From: Myxococcales bacterium
GTDB lineage: Bacteria; Myxococcota_A; Polyangia; Nannocystales; Nannocystaceae
Direction: 5' to 3'
Length of the DNA: 64,000 nucleotides
Assembly: GCA_020633315.1 (NCBI GenBank)
Contig: JACKDV010000011.1
Coordinates: 196,079-260,078 of the forward strand
Shown here: positions 43,506-53,242 of the stretch, one piece after another
How the letters are laid out: each line of letters starts with the position of its first letter
Position numbering within the stretch: position 1 is the first letter of the stretch
Program-made: the position numbers and the translations under genes
The notes under the pieces: generated by a model
The model's database searches: none
Told to the model about the DNA's origin: nothing
What the model saw: only the letters and a program-made list of their open reading frames with translations

Positions 43506-45893
43506 GTGAGCCGGATCGCTGCGGTGGTGCTGCACCCGCCCCTGTCGGTGGCACGGGACTTCATCGACTATCCGTTCTTCAGCGACCTGGGTGCGGTCCA
43601 GCTCGCGGCGGTGCTCGATGCGCAGGAGCCCACGGCCCTGGTCGACGCCTTCGCCCTGCCCGGCGCGGGGCTGCAGTGGCGCCCCGATGGTCGCGCCCGG
43701 CTGGGCGTCGACCCGGCCGCCGCGGCCGAGGCAGTGGCCGCCGCCGCGCCGGAGGCCGAGGTGATCGTGGTGACGATCACCCCCTTCCATCGCCCGCCCG
43801 CCCGCGACGATCTGCTGGGCGAGACCCTGCTGCGGCTGCGCGAGCGCTTGCCCGCGGCGCTGCTGCTGCTGGCCGACGCCTACCAGTCGGGACAGCACTA
43901 CGTGGAGGCCCCGGCCGCGGCGCTGCTGGCCAGCTACCCCGAGGCCGACGCGTGGGTGCAGTACGAGGCCGAGCGCACGGTGCCGGCGCTGCTGCGAGCG
44001 TTCCGCGAGCAGGGCACCCGAGCGCGCGGGCACCATCGCGGCGAGCGACCCCCGGCGCTCGACGAGCTGCCCCTGCCCGCCTGGGATCGCGTGGACCTCG
44101 ACGCCCACGATCGCTTCCGTGCCTCGGTGGTGGCCCAGCTCGGTCGCGGCGCGTGGGCCTTCCCCATCGACGGCCGCACCCTGCCGGTGGTGACCAGCCG
44201 CGGCTGCCCCTTCACCTGCGTGCACTGCAGCTCGAACCCGGATCTACGGCCGGGCGAGGCCAAGACCCAGCGGCGCCACGGAGCGACGCGGCTGCGCGAG
44301 GCCCTGGAGCGGCTGCGCTCGCTGGGCGCCACGCGGGTGGCCGTGCTCGACGAGCTGGTCAACGTCAGCGAGCGCCACCTCGACGCGCTGCTGAAGGCGG
44401 TGGGCGAGCTCGAGCTGCGGCTCGAGATCCCCAACGGCATGCGAGCCGACTACCTGCGGCCCGAGCACCTGCAGGCGATGAAGGGACGGGTGACCACGGT
44501 CAGCGTCTCGGCCGAGAGCGGCTCGCCCCGGGTGGTCCGCGACGTGGTCCGCAAGCGCCTGGATCTGCAGGCCATCGTGGACGCGGCCCGCCACGCCCAG
44601 CAGGCCGAGGTGCCGCTGATGATCCACTACATGATCGGGCTGCCGGGCGAGACGGCCGAGGAGATCAACGAGACCCTCGCCTTCGCTCTCGATCTGTGGG
44701 ACCGCTACCGAGCCTGGCCTGCGGTGCAGTACGCCACCCCGCTGCCGGGCACCGCCCTGGCCGCGGGCCGCCGCCTGCCGGTGGTGGACGACTGGGGGCC
44801 CCGCTTCCAGACCGCCCCCACCGCGACCGCCGTCGACGACGCGACGCCCCCGACCGTCGAGCCCGCCCGGCTCGAGCGCTTCATGGCCACCTTCCGCCGC
44901 CGCCTCGCCGCCTCGCAGGGGCCCGAGAAGCTGGTGATGAACGTGACCTACAGCTGCAACAACCACTGCACCTTCTGCGCCGTGGGCACGCGGACGCAGC
45001 TGCACGGCTTCCCGCCGCGGCAGCAGGAGCAGCTCGCCCGCTACCGCGCGCGCGGGGTGACCATGGTGGACTTCGACGGGGGCGAGCCCACCCTCAACCC
45101 CGAGCTGGTGCCGCTCATCCGCTACGCCCGGCGCCTGGGCTACACGCGGATCAACGTGACCACCAACGGCCGCCGCTGCGCCTACGAGGGCTACGCCGCG
45201 GCGCTGGTCAACTCGGGGCTCACCACCCTGCTGTTCTCGGTGCACGGGCCCGACGCCCGCATCCACGCCCAGCAGGTGGGCGTGGCCGAGGCCTTCGAGC
45301 AGACGGTGGAGGGCATCCGCCACTGCGTGCGCCTGGCCCCGCGCGGGGTGGAGCTGGGCATGAACATCACCCTCACCAAGGGCAACACCGAGCACCTGCC
45401 GGCGATGGGCGAGCTGTGCTGGTCGCTGGGGCTGCGGTGGATGAACGTGCAGTTCCTGACCCCGTTCGGCCGGGCCACCCGCTACCTCGCCCCCGACACC
45501 GCCCGCGCGGCTGTCCTCACCCGCGAGCTCATCGAGGCCTGGCGCGGGCGCATGAGGATCCAGGTGATCAACCTGCCCTTCTGCTTCATGGAGGGCTACG
45601 AGGAGCAGCTCGAGGGCGACCTGGCCAAGCTGTCGCGGCACATGGTGTTCGTCAACAACGAGACGGTGAACCTGGCCGAGTACCTCGCCGAGCGCCGCAC
45701 GCCGCGGCCGGTGTGCCGGAGCTGCCCGCACGCCTGCTTCTGCGGGGGCTTCTACGAGCTCGACGACGTGCCCGAGCCGCCGTGGCTCATCGCCGCCGAG
45801 GACCTGGTGCGCTCGCTCGACGATCCGCGGCGCCACGAGAGCGTGCCCGCGGGCTTCCGCGAGCGGGTCAGCGGGCGCGCCGGCGGACAGTGA
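43506..45893 (+). CDS. Twin radical SAM protein with B12-binding-like N-terminal domain
   Basis: A 795-residue fusion. Residues 1-190 resemble the cobalamin-binding Rossmann domain of B12-dependent radical SAM enzymes (FFSDLGAVQLAAVLDAQ, VIVVTITPFHRPPARD). The first radical-SAM core has RGCPFTCVHCSSNP (Cys234, 238, 241) and VSVSAESGSPRVV, MIGLPGETAEEI. The second has TYSCNNHCTFCAVG (Cys484, 488, 491), VDFDGGEPTLNPEL, VTTNGRRCAYEG and LLFSVHGPDARIH. A Cys-rich tail (CRSCPHACFCGG, 737-748) suggests an auxiliary cluster. Two radical-SAM cores in one chain are uncommon. The canonical cobalamin DxHxxG motif is not obvious. The GTG start follows TATCGT by eight bases; the long open frame upstream is antisense to the neighbour and not used. 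Confidence 0.8.
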   Translation: MSRIAAVVLHPPLSVARDFIDYPFFSDLGAVQLAAVLDAQEPTALVDAFALPGAGLQWRPDGRARLGVDPAAAAEAVAAAAPEAEVIVVTITPFHRPPARDDLLGETLLRLRERLPAALLLLADAYQSGQHYVEAPAAALLASYPEADAWVQYEAERTVPALLRAFREQGTRARGHHRGERPPALDELPLPAWDRVDLDAHDRFRASVVAQLGRGAWAFPIDGRTLPVVTSRGCPFTCVHCSSNPDLRPGEAKTQRRHGATRLREALERLRSLGATRVAVLDELVNVSERHLDALLKAVGELELRLEIPNGMRADYLRPEHLQAMKGRVTTVSVSAESGSPRVVRDVVRKRLDLQAIVDAARHAQQAEVPLMIHYMIGLPGETAEEINETLAFALDLWDRYRAWPAVQYATPLPGTALAAGRRLPVVDDWGPRFQTAPTATAVDDATPPTVEPARLERFMATFRRRLAASQGPEKLVMNVTYSCNNHCTFCAVGTRTQLHGFPPRQQEQLARYRARGVTMVDFDGGEPTLNPELVPLIRYARRLGYTRINVTTNGRRCAYEGYAAALVNSGLTTLLFSVHGPDARIHAQQVGVAEAFEQTVEGIRHCVRLAPRGVELGMNITLTKGNTEHLPAMGELCWSLGLRWMNVQFLTPFGRATRYLAPDTARAAVLTRELIEAWRGRMRIQVINLPFCFMEGYEEQLEGDLAKLSRHMVFVNNETVNLAEYLAERRTPRPVCRSCPHACFCGGFYELDDVPEPPWLIAAEDLVRSLDDPRRHESVPAGFRERVSGRAGGQ

Positions 45894-46989
45894 GGCGCAG
45901 CCCCGCCAGCAGCGCGAAGAGCCACCCGGCCGCGGGCACCCGGTCGCCGGTGCTGCGGCACGAGCAGCCGTCCCCGCCCCCGTCTCCGTCCTCGCCGGGG
46001 GGATTGGGGCCTCCGGTGGCTCCGTCGCCGCTCGTGCCCCCGCTATCGTCGGCCGCTCCCCCGCTGCCGTCGACGCCCCCGCTGTCCTCGCCCCCGCTGG
46101 TGCCCGCCGAGTCGCCGCCGCCCCCCTCCTCCTGGGTGGTGGCCGCATAGACGATCGCGTTGGCGAGGATCTGGAAGTTGTTGCCGCTCAGATCGTCGAG
46201 CGCGTTGGGCTGGTACTCGCCGGGCTGGTAGTAGACCACGTGACCGCCCCAGCCGGCGCGGTGCAGGTCGTAGCCCAGCACCCGCGCCGCGCTGCCGTCG
46301 GCCCCCGCGCTGGCGAAGAGGATCGTCCGGCTCTCGCCCCCCTCGGTGAGCAGCGTGAACGACTCGTAGTGCTCGTCGGGGGTGTTGTTGAAGAACGGGT
46401 ACTCGCCCGCGGCCACGCCGGCCCCGGAGAAGCTGCGCATCCCCGAGTACTCCACGCCGTTGTCGGCCACGAAGTGCTGGGGCGAGATCGCGATCACGTC
46501 CTGCCCCGCGGTGGTGTCCCACTCGATCGAGTCGGCCCGCGCGCCCAGCAGCTGGAGGATCGCCTCCTTGCCCCCCGCCGAGTACATGCCGTGGTGGAAC
46601 ACCACCACGCCGCCGCCGTCCTGCAGGTGGGCCTGCACCGCGGTGGTGAGCTGGGCCTGGCGATCGCTGCCGTCGCAGCCGCGGGCGGACTGGTGGGCGA
46701 AGTACACCAGCACGTCGACCCCGCTCGAGAGCGCAGCCAGGGCATCGTCCACGCACTGGCTGCTCACCTCGTCGAGCTCGGCGATCGAGATGCCGCTGGC
46801 CGCGTTGCCGATGGCCGCGCTCAGATCCCCGGGCTGCACGAGCTCGGCGTCGCTGAGCATGTGCGGGTTGACCTCGTCGCTGACGATGACGATGCGCAGC
46901 GGATCGTGGGCCGGCAGCTCGGCCGCCGCCGCGGCCCCTGCCCACCCCATCACGATGATTCCCCCCAGGATCTCGCGTAGGCCAGTCAC
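45868..46989 (-). CDS. Secreted ThuA-like protein with MYXO-CTERM-type tail
   Basis: A 373-residue exported protein. The N-terminus is signal-like (VTGLREILGGIIVMGWAGAAAAAE). Residues ~30-270 resemble the ThuA/glutamine-amidotransferase-like fold (IVIVSDEVNPHML, VLVYFAHQSA, GGGVVVFHHGMYSAGG, HVVYYQPGEYQPN). A Gly/Ser/Asp-rich linker leads to a C-terminal GCSCRSTGDRVP, hydrophobic helix and Arg cluster, matching the MYXO-CTERM sorting signal of Myxococcota surface proteins. The GTG start follows TACGTT by seven bases. Its 3' end overlaps the twin radical-SAM gene by 26 bp in convergent orientation. Function unknown; ThuA relatives include hydrolases acting on sugars. Confidence 0.8.
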   Translation of the reverse strand: MTGLREILGGIIVMGWAGAAAAAELPAHDPLRIVIVSDEVNPHMLSDAELVQPGDLSAAIGNAASGISIAELDEVSSQCVDDALAALSSGVDVLVYFAHQSARGCDGSDRQAQLTTAVQAHLQDGGGVVVFHHGMYSAGGKEAILQLLGARADSIEWDTTAGQDVIAISPQHFVADNGVEYSGMRSFSGAGVAAGEYPFFNNTPDEHYESFTLLTEGGESRTILFASAGADGSAARVLGYDLHRAGWGGHVVYYQPGEYQPNALDDLSGNNFQILANAIVYAATTQEEGGGGDSAGTSGGEDSGGVDGSGGAADDSGGTSGDGATGGPNPPGEDGDGGGDGCSCRSTGDRVPAAGWLFALLAGLRLTVRRRAR

Positions 46990-46996
46990 GGCGAGG

Positions 46997-47002
46997 AACG
47001 TA
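46997..47002 (-). promoter_or_regulatory. -10-like hexamer of MYXO-CTERM gene
   Basis: TACGTT on the minus strand lies seven bases before the GTG in the 22-bp gap to the phosphatase gene, suggesting an internal, near-leaderless promoter. Confidence 0.4.
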
Positions 47003-47011
47003 GCATCCCGC

Positions 47012-48091
47012 CTAGCCCTCGCCCACGTAGCGCGCGGGCGTCCACAGGCGCTCGGGTCCGCGCTGCCACACCGCCTCCCACTCGGGGTCGGCCAGACCCG
47101 CATCCTCGAGGGGGGGCAGCAGATCGGCCCTCGCCAGCTCCTCCGACAAGGCCATGGTCTCGTCGGGGGTCAGCAGGGCCCGGCGGCACAGATCGAGCAG
47201 GCGCTCCCGCAGCTCCTGCGCCGGCAGGCCGCGCTGGAGCAGGTCCTCCGCCACGCGGACCACGCCCTCGGCGGAGATGCTGCCCTCGTGCATGAGCGCC
47301 GCCGCCATCTGGAAGGCTCCCCGACAGCCCACGATCCCGGGACCGAAATCCTTGAACACCTCGGGATCCGCATGGCGCTCCATGCGGATGTACGCGCGCT
47401 TCACCCCGCGGCCGGGGGTCAGCTCCCGACGCATGCGGGCGATCGCCCGGGCGTCGCCCTCGTACACCCCGTTGATCTGGAGGATCCGGCTGACATCGCT
47501 CGACGGGATCCGCCCCGCCAGCACGTCGGCGTAGAGCGCATAGGTGAGCGGATCGGTCTCGAGGTCATCCCCCACCAGGTTCTCGATCGCGCCGGGGGGC
47601 AGCTCGGCCCGCCCCGCCAGCAGCGCGGTGAGCTTGAAGCCGATCTGCTCGCGCAGCCTCGAGAACCGCAGGCGCCGCACCACCGAGCTCCAGTTCTTGA
47701 AGGTGGTGCCGTCGAAGCCGATCCCGTCGAGCATCATCTTGCGCTCGATGACCGGCCGTAGCTGCGCGGGGCTGGCCGACACGAAGTAGAGCGGCGTGTC
47801 GCGACGCTCGGCTCCGGGCCCTCGCCGGATCTCGCGGAACAGCCGGGCCATCCCCGCGATGTCCTCCTTGTCGGCCGCGCGCTCGAAGGGGATCTTGGCC
47901 AGCCCCTTCATGCTCGAGAAGTGCGTGGCCAGGTAGGTGCGATCGATGTCGGCCACGAACACCTCGCCCTCCCAGTCGGGATCGAGGGTGCGGTAGCTGG
48001 CGCGATGGATGGGGAAGCTCACCCGTGAGCACGGGTACCAGACCCCCACGCCGAGCGCCAGCGGGACCCTGCTCCGCGCGCCGAAGGGCAC
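47012..48091 (-). CDS. App1/DUF2183-type HAD phosphatase
   Basis: A 359-residue protein. The HAD-like motif VFVADIDRTYL (Asp48-x-Asp50-x-Thr52) is followed by FVSASPAQLRPVIERKM and FDGTTFKNWSSV, the pattern of the App1/DUF2183 family that includes Mg-dependent phosphatidate phosphatases. The region 180-330 is helical and acidic. A role in lipid phosphate metabolism is plausible. The ATG at 48091 gives a hydrophobic N-terminus; GTG 48022 is an alternative that begins nearer the conserved domain. It lies 25 bp after the beta-propeller lipoprotein gene and 22 bp before the MYXO-CTERM gene, all on the minus strand. Confidence 0.7.
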   Translation of the reverse strand: MPFGARSRVPLALGVGVWYPCSRVSFPIHRASYRTLDPDWEGEVFVADIDRTYLATHFSSMKGLAKIPFERAADKEDIAGMARLFREIRRGPGAERRDTPLYFVSASPAQLRPVIERKMMLDGIGFDGTTFKNWSSVVRRLRFSRLREQIGFKLTALLAGRAELPPGAIENLVGDDLETDPLTYALYADVLAGRIPSSDVSRILQINGVYEGDARAIARMRRELTPGRGVKRAYIRMERHADPEVFKDFGPGIVGCRGAFQMAAALMHEGSISAEGVVRVAEDLLQRGLPAQELRERLLDLCRRALLTPDETMALSEELARADLLPPLEDAGLADPEWEAVWQRGPERLWTPARYVGEG

Positions 48092-48116
48092 GGGCGGCCG
48101 ACCCAGGGGGTGGGAT

Positions 48117-49295
48117 CTACCCCGTCGCGGCCGGGCGCAGCTCGAGCAGCTGGTTGGTCAGCCACGAGGTGGCGTAGACCCGCAGCTCCTCGCCGGGGGC
48201 GACGGCGAGCCCCACGATCTGCTTGGTCCGGGGCAGCTCGTGGGTGCGGTGCGTCATGGCCACGGTGTCGACCACCGTCACGGTGGAGCCGGTGAAGTCG
48301 GCGATGGCCACCCAGCGACCATCGCGGCTGATGTCGATGGTGCGCGGGTTGTCGCCGGTGGGGGCCTCGCCCAGCACCTCGCCGGTGCGGGGATCGATCC
48401 AGCGCAGCAGGTCGTCGCCGCTGCACGACACGTAGAGCCGGGAGCCGTCGGGCGAGAGCACCAGGTGGCGCGGGTTCTCGCAGATCGGCAGCTCGCGATC
48501 GGGCTCGGTGCTGCCGGGCGCATACACCTGCAGCCGGTGGTCCCACATCGCGCCGACCATCAGGGTGCCGTCGCCGAGCAGGGCCATGCCCCGGGGGCGC
48601 CGGCCGGTGTGGAGGCGCCGCACCGCCTCGCGGCCCCGCAGGTCGACCGCCGAGACCGAGCGCGACGACCAGTTGGACACGTAGAGCAGCTCGCGGGCCT
48701 GGTCGATCACCATCCACTTGGGGTTGTTGTCGACCTCCACCTCGCCGCGGACCTCGAAGGTGATCGCGTCGACGATCTCGATGAGGCCGCGCCCGAAGTT
48801 GGAGATGTAGAGGGTCTGGCCGTCATCGGAGACTGCCACCTCGACCGCGTTGCCCGGGAAGTCGATGCGCCCCACCTGCTGCAGGCCCTCGGTCTCGTAG
48901 ACGAACACGTTGCGGCGGTTGGCGAAGCCGAAGTTGCACACGTAGAGCCGCGAGCCGTCGGGCGAGACGGTGACGCTCTTGGGCTGGGCGCCCGTGGGCA
49001 CGCGGCGGGCGATCTCGAGATCGGGACCGCCGGGGTGCATGGCGATGGGCTCGGGCGGAGGCTCCTCGAGCTCCTCGGGCTCGGCCTCGGGCGTCTGGGC
49101 GGCCACGGGCTCCTCGAGCCCGAGCACCGGCGCGGGCTCGTCCGGCGGCAGGGCCGACCCGGCCTCGACCTCCTCGCTCGGCACGGGGACCTCCGTAGGG
49201 GCGGCCTGGGATCGAGCACAGCCCGGCAGCCACCCCGCCGCGGCAAGCGAGACCATGCCCGCGAGGGCCCGCCCCAGGTTGCTCGTTCGTCCCAA
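48117..49295 (-). CDS. YncE-like beta-propeller lipoprotein
   Basis: A 392-residue lipoprotein. The signal ends at GWLPGC (Cys26), followed by a Pro/Glu-rich linker to about residue 90. The rest is a seven-bladed propeller of the YVTN/YncE type with recurring units such as VTVSPDGSRLYVCNFG, VAVSDDGQTLYISNFG and LVLSPDGSRLYVSCSG. Such proteins bind DNA, proteins or quinocofactor peptides at the envelope; here the ligand is unknown. The start is a TTG nine bases after TACCAT, chosen because the signal peptide begins there. Confidence 0.85.
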   Translation of the reverse strand: MGRTSNLGRALAGMVSLAAAGWLPGCARSQAAPTEVPVPSEEVEAGSALPPDEPAPVLGLEEPVAAQTPEAEPEELEEPPPEPIAMHPGGPDLEIARRVPTGAQPKSVTVSPDGSRLYVCNFGFANRRNVFVYETEGLQQVGRIDFPGNAVEVAVSDDGQTLYISNFGRGLIEIVDAITFEVRGEVEVDNNPKWMVIDQARELLYVSNWSSRSVSAVDLRGREAVRRLHTGRRPRGMALLGDGTLMVGAMWDHRLQVYAPGSTEPDRELPICENPRHLVLSPDGSRLYVSCSGDDLLRWIDPRTGEVLGEAPTGDNPRTIDISRDGRWVAIADFTGSTVTVVDTVAMTHRTHELPRTKQIVGLAVAPGEELRVYATSWLTNQLLELRPAATG

Positions 49296-49304
49296 TTCTT
49301 CGCG

Positions 49305-49310
49305 ATGGTA
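49305..49310 (-). promoter_or_regulatory. -10-like hexamer of YncE-like gene
   Basis: TACCAT on the minus strand is nine bases from the TTG start and supports that start. Confidence 0.4.
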
Positions 49311-49349
49311 CCAGCCCCGAGCGCGCGTCGGCCATCGCCTGGCCGCGGC

Positions 49350-49835
49350 TCAGGTGGAGGCCGTGGCCTCGATCTCCGCGGGGATCCGTCGAACCAGGCG
49401 AAACAGCCCTCGCGCACAGCGGTGGAACACGTCGGGCTCGCAGTACATCATGGGACAGCCCGCCGCGATGACCTGCAGGCCTGCCTCCCGTGCAGCAGCC
49501 AGCGCCTCGTCGTCGAATGAGACCGGCCCCATGCCCTGGTGGAACCAGATCCACGTGGCCCCTGCCCGCCCCGCCTGCTCGGCGATCACCTTGGCCTGAG
49601 CCGGGTTGGTCACCACGACCACGCCCTCCACCCCGCCCTCGATCGCATCCACGGTGGGATGGGACGGCTCGCCGTCGATGGTCTCGCCGCTGGGGTTGAT
49701 GGCGAACACCTCGTGTCCGGTCTCGCGGAGCTTCTTCGCGATCGCATTGGCGGGCGACCGTCCGCTCCGAGAGACCCCCGCGACCGCGACTCGCTTGAGC
49801 TCGAGAAAGGTGCGGGTCGCTTCGTCCATGCGCAT
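49350..49835 (-). CDS. CoA-binding domain protein (YccU family)
   Basis: A 161-residue Rossmann protein of the CoA-binding family. Seen are the loop VAVAGVSRSGRSPANAIAKKL near the N-terminus, VFAINPSGETIDG, VVVVTNPAQAKVI, WIWFHQGMG and AAGCPMMYCEPD near the C-terminus, which matches the stand-alone CoA-binding proteins similar to the N-terminal domain of succinyl-CoA synthetase alpha. The biochemical role of the family is not established. Two ATGs (49835, 49829) are close; the first has GGAGAG upstream. A TACCAT hexamer lies 31 bp upstream. Confidence 0.85.
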   Translation of the reverse strand: MRMDEATRTFLELKRVAVAGVSRSGRSPANAIAKKLRETGHEVFAINPSGETIDGEPSHPTVDAIEGGVEGVVVVTNPAQAKVIAEQAGRAGATWIWFHQGMGPVSFDDEALAAAREAGLQVIAAGCPMMYCEPDVFHRCARGLFRLVRRIPAEIEATAST

Positions 49836-49975
49836 GGTGGGCTGCTCTCCGTTCGTCGACGCCGCGATGGTACGGCGCCCGCTCGCGCGAGGCATCGACG
49901 GGTTTTCGCCCCGCGCCCCGTTGCCCCGCAAACTCTTCGGCATGCCCGCCCGGCGAGGACCAGGTCACGCTCGAG

Positions 49976-50548
49976 TCACGGCGCCCGCCGCGAGCCCGGC
50001 GCCGCCCGTAGATCGTAGAGATAGATCCGATGCGGCAGCGGTGTGCCGTCGTCGTCGTGCTCCCCCTCCTCCACCAGGCGCCCTCCCATGGCCTCGTAGA
50101 AGAGGTAGGCCGTGGTCCCGCGCAGGCACAGCACCTGTAGATCGACGATCCCCCGCTCGCGGAGCCATGCGAAGGTCCGCTCCATCAGCGCTCGACCGAG
50201 CCCTCGCCGCTCCCAGCCCGGCTCCACGTACAGGCAGTAGAGGTCGTACGAGGCAACCGTCGATCCCGAGCCCAGACCGGCGGGACCGGTGCACGACAGG
50301 CCGACGATCTCCCCATCGACCTCGGCCACCAGGTCCAGCCAGCGGTCGTCGTGACTCGTCAGGGCGCGGGCCCACCAGTCGCTCCGCTCCGCGACCGTGA
50401 TCCGAGCCAGCGAGGCCTCGGACATGATCCCGCGGTAGGTGGCGTGTCGGCTGTGGGCATGCACGCGGCCGATGCCGCCGGCATCGCCGACCCGCGCCAG
50501 ACGAACCGTGAGAGGAGCTTGTGGGAAGGATGTCGTGTCGTCACTCAT
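49976..50548 (-). CDS. GNAT family N-acetyltransferase
   Basis: A 190-residue GNAT enzyme. The acetyl-CoA motif A reads LYVEPGWERRGLGRALMERT, followed by LQVLCLRGTTAYLFYEAMGG, the usual motif B. It transfers acetyl from acetyl-CoA to an amine on a small molecule or protein. The ATG at 50548 was chosen because the preceding ~35 residues of the longer frame are Arg/Cys-rich and unlike the family. It is separated from the next GNAT gene by a 215-bp gap in which I see nothing. Substrate unknown. Confidence 0.8.
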   Translation of the reverse strand: MSDDTTSFPQAPLTVRLARVGDAGGIGRVHAHSRHATYRGIMSEASLARITVAERSDWWARALTSHDDRWLDLVAEVDGEIVGLSCTGPAGLGSGSTVASYDLYCLYVEPGWERRGLGRALMERTFAWLRERGIVDLQVLCLRGTTAYLFYEAMGGRLVEEGEHDDDGTPLPHRIYLYDLRAAPGSRRAP

Positions 50549-50763
50549 CGGGTACCGCGCAGCTCGCGAGGACGCCGCAGAGCGCCCGGCGAGGTGCGTC
50601 ACCTCGACGCCAGGACGGCAGGATCGGCACTTCCACGGACGCTCAACGAACACGTTTGCCGTCGGTCTCGACGGTGCAGAGGTGCTCGGTGCGTCCCATG
50701 GAATCGACGGCAGGATCGGCCTGCATCAAGTTGAGCGACGCCCACGGGGCTGTCAAGCGAGAC

Positions 50764-51288
50764 TCACCCGAGGTCGCCGGGCAGGAGCGAGAACAGGTGG
50801 ACGTCGTGGAACTCGTCGTGGAGCCGCAGCCGTCCCCGCATCACTCCCTCGTGGCGAGCCCCCGCCCGCTCGGCCACCCGGCGGCTGCGCTCGTTGGCGG
50901 TGGACATGATGAGCTCGAGGCGATGCAGGTCCAGCTGCTCGTGCCCATGGCGTGCGACCAGCCGGACCGCCGCCGTGGCCCAGCCGCGCCCGACCCGGTC
51001 GCTGCGCAGCCAGTAGCCGAGGTTGGCGAAGCGGTTGACCCCGTTGACCAGGTTGATCCCGCAGGTCCCCGCGAGCTCCCCGTCGGGGCCGAGGATCAGC
51101 CACGCGCGCTCGGTGGGATCGAGGTCTCCGCGGATCCAGTCCAGGGCATCGGTCTCGTCGTAGCCCTCGGTGGCCCAGGGCATCCACGGCCACAGCTCGG
51201 CGCGCGACGAGATCACCGCGGCGACCACCGCCGCGGCATCGGGCTCCCGCGGCGGACGCAGGGTGATGGTGCCGTCGCCGAGCTCCAT
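50764..51288 (-). CDS. RimJ/RimL-type GNAT acetyltransferase
   Basis: A 174-residue acetyltransferase of the RimJ/RimL type. It starts with TITLRPPREPDAAAVV and has GTCGINLVN, ANLGYWLRSDRVGRGWATAA (the acetyl-CoA loop) and LHRLELIMSTANERSRRVAE. These enzymes acetylate N-terminal amino groups, for example of ribosomal proteins, or small amines. The ATG lies four bases after the parE stop codon, so it is probably co-transcribed with topoisomerase IV; a functional link is not implied. Its neighbour at 49976 belongs to a different GNAT subgroup. Confidence 0.8.
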   Translation of the reverse strand: MELGDGTITLRPPREPDAAAVVAAVISSRAELWPWMPWATEGYDETDALDWIRGDLDPTERAWLILGPDGELAGTCGINLVNGVNRFANLGYWLRSDRVGRGWATAAVRLVARHGHEQLDLHRLELIMSTANERSRRVAERAGARHEGVMRGRLRLHDEFHDVHLFSLLPGDLG

Positions 51289-51292
51289 GGCC

Positions 51293-53227
<1,935 letters not shown>

Positions 53228-53242
53228 GGTGCGTGATCCCCC

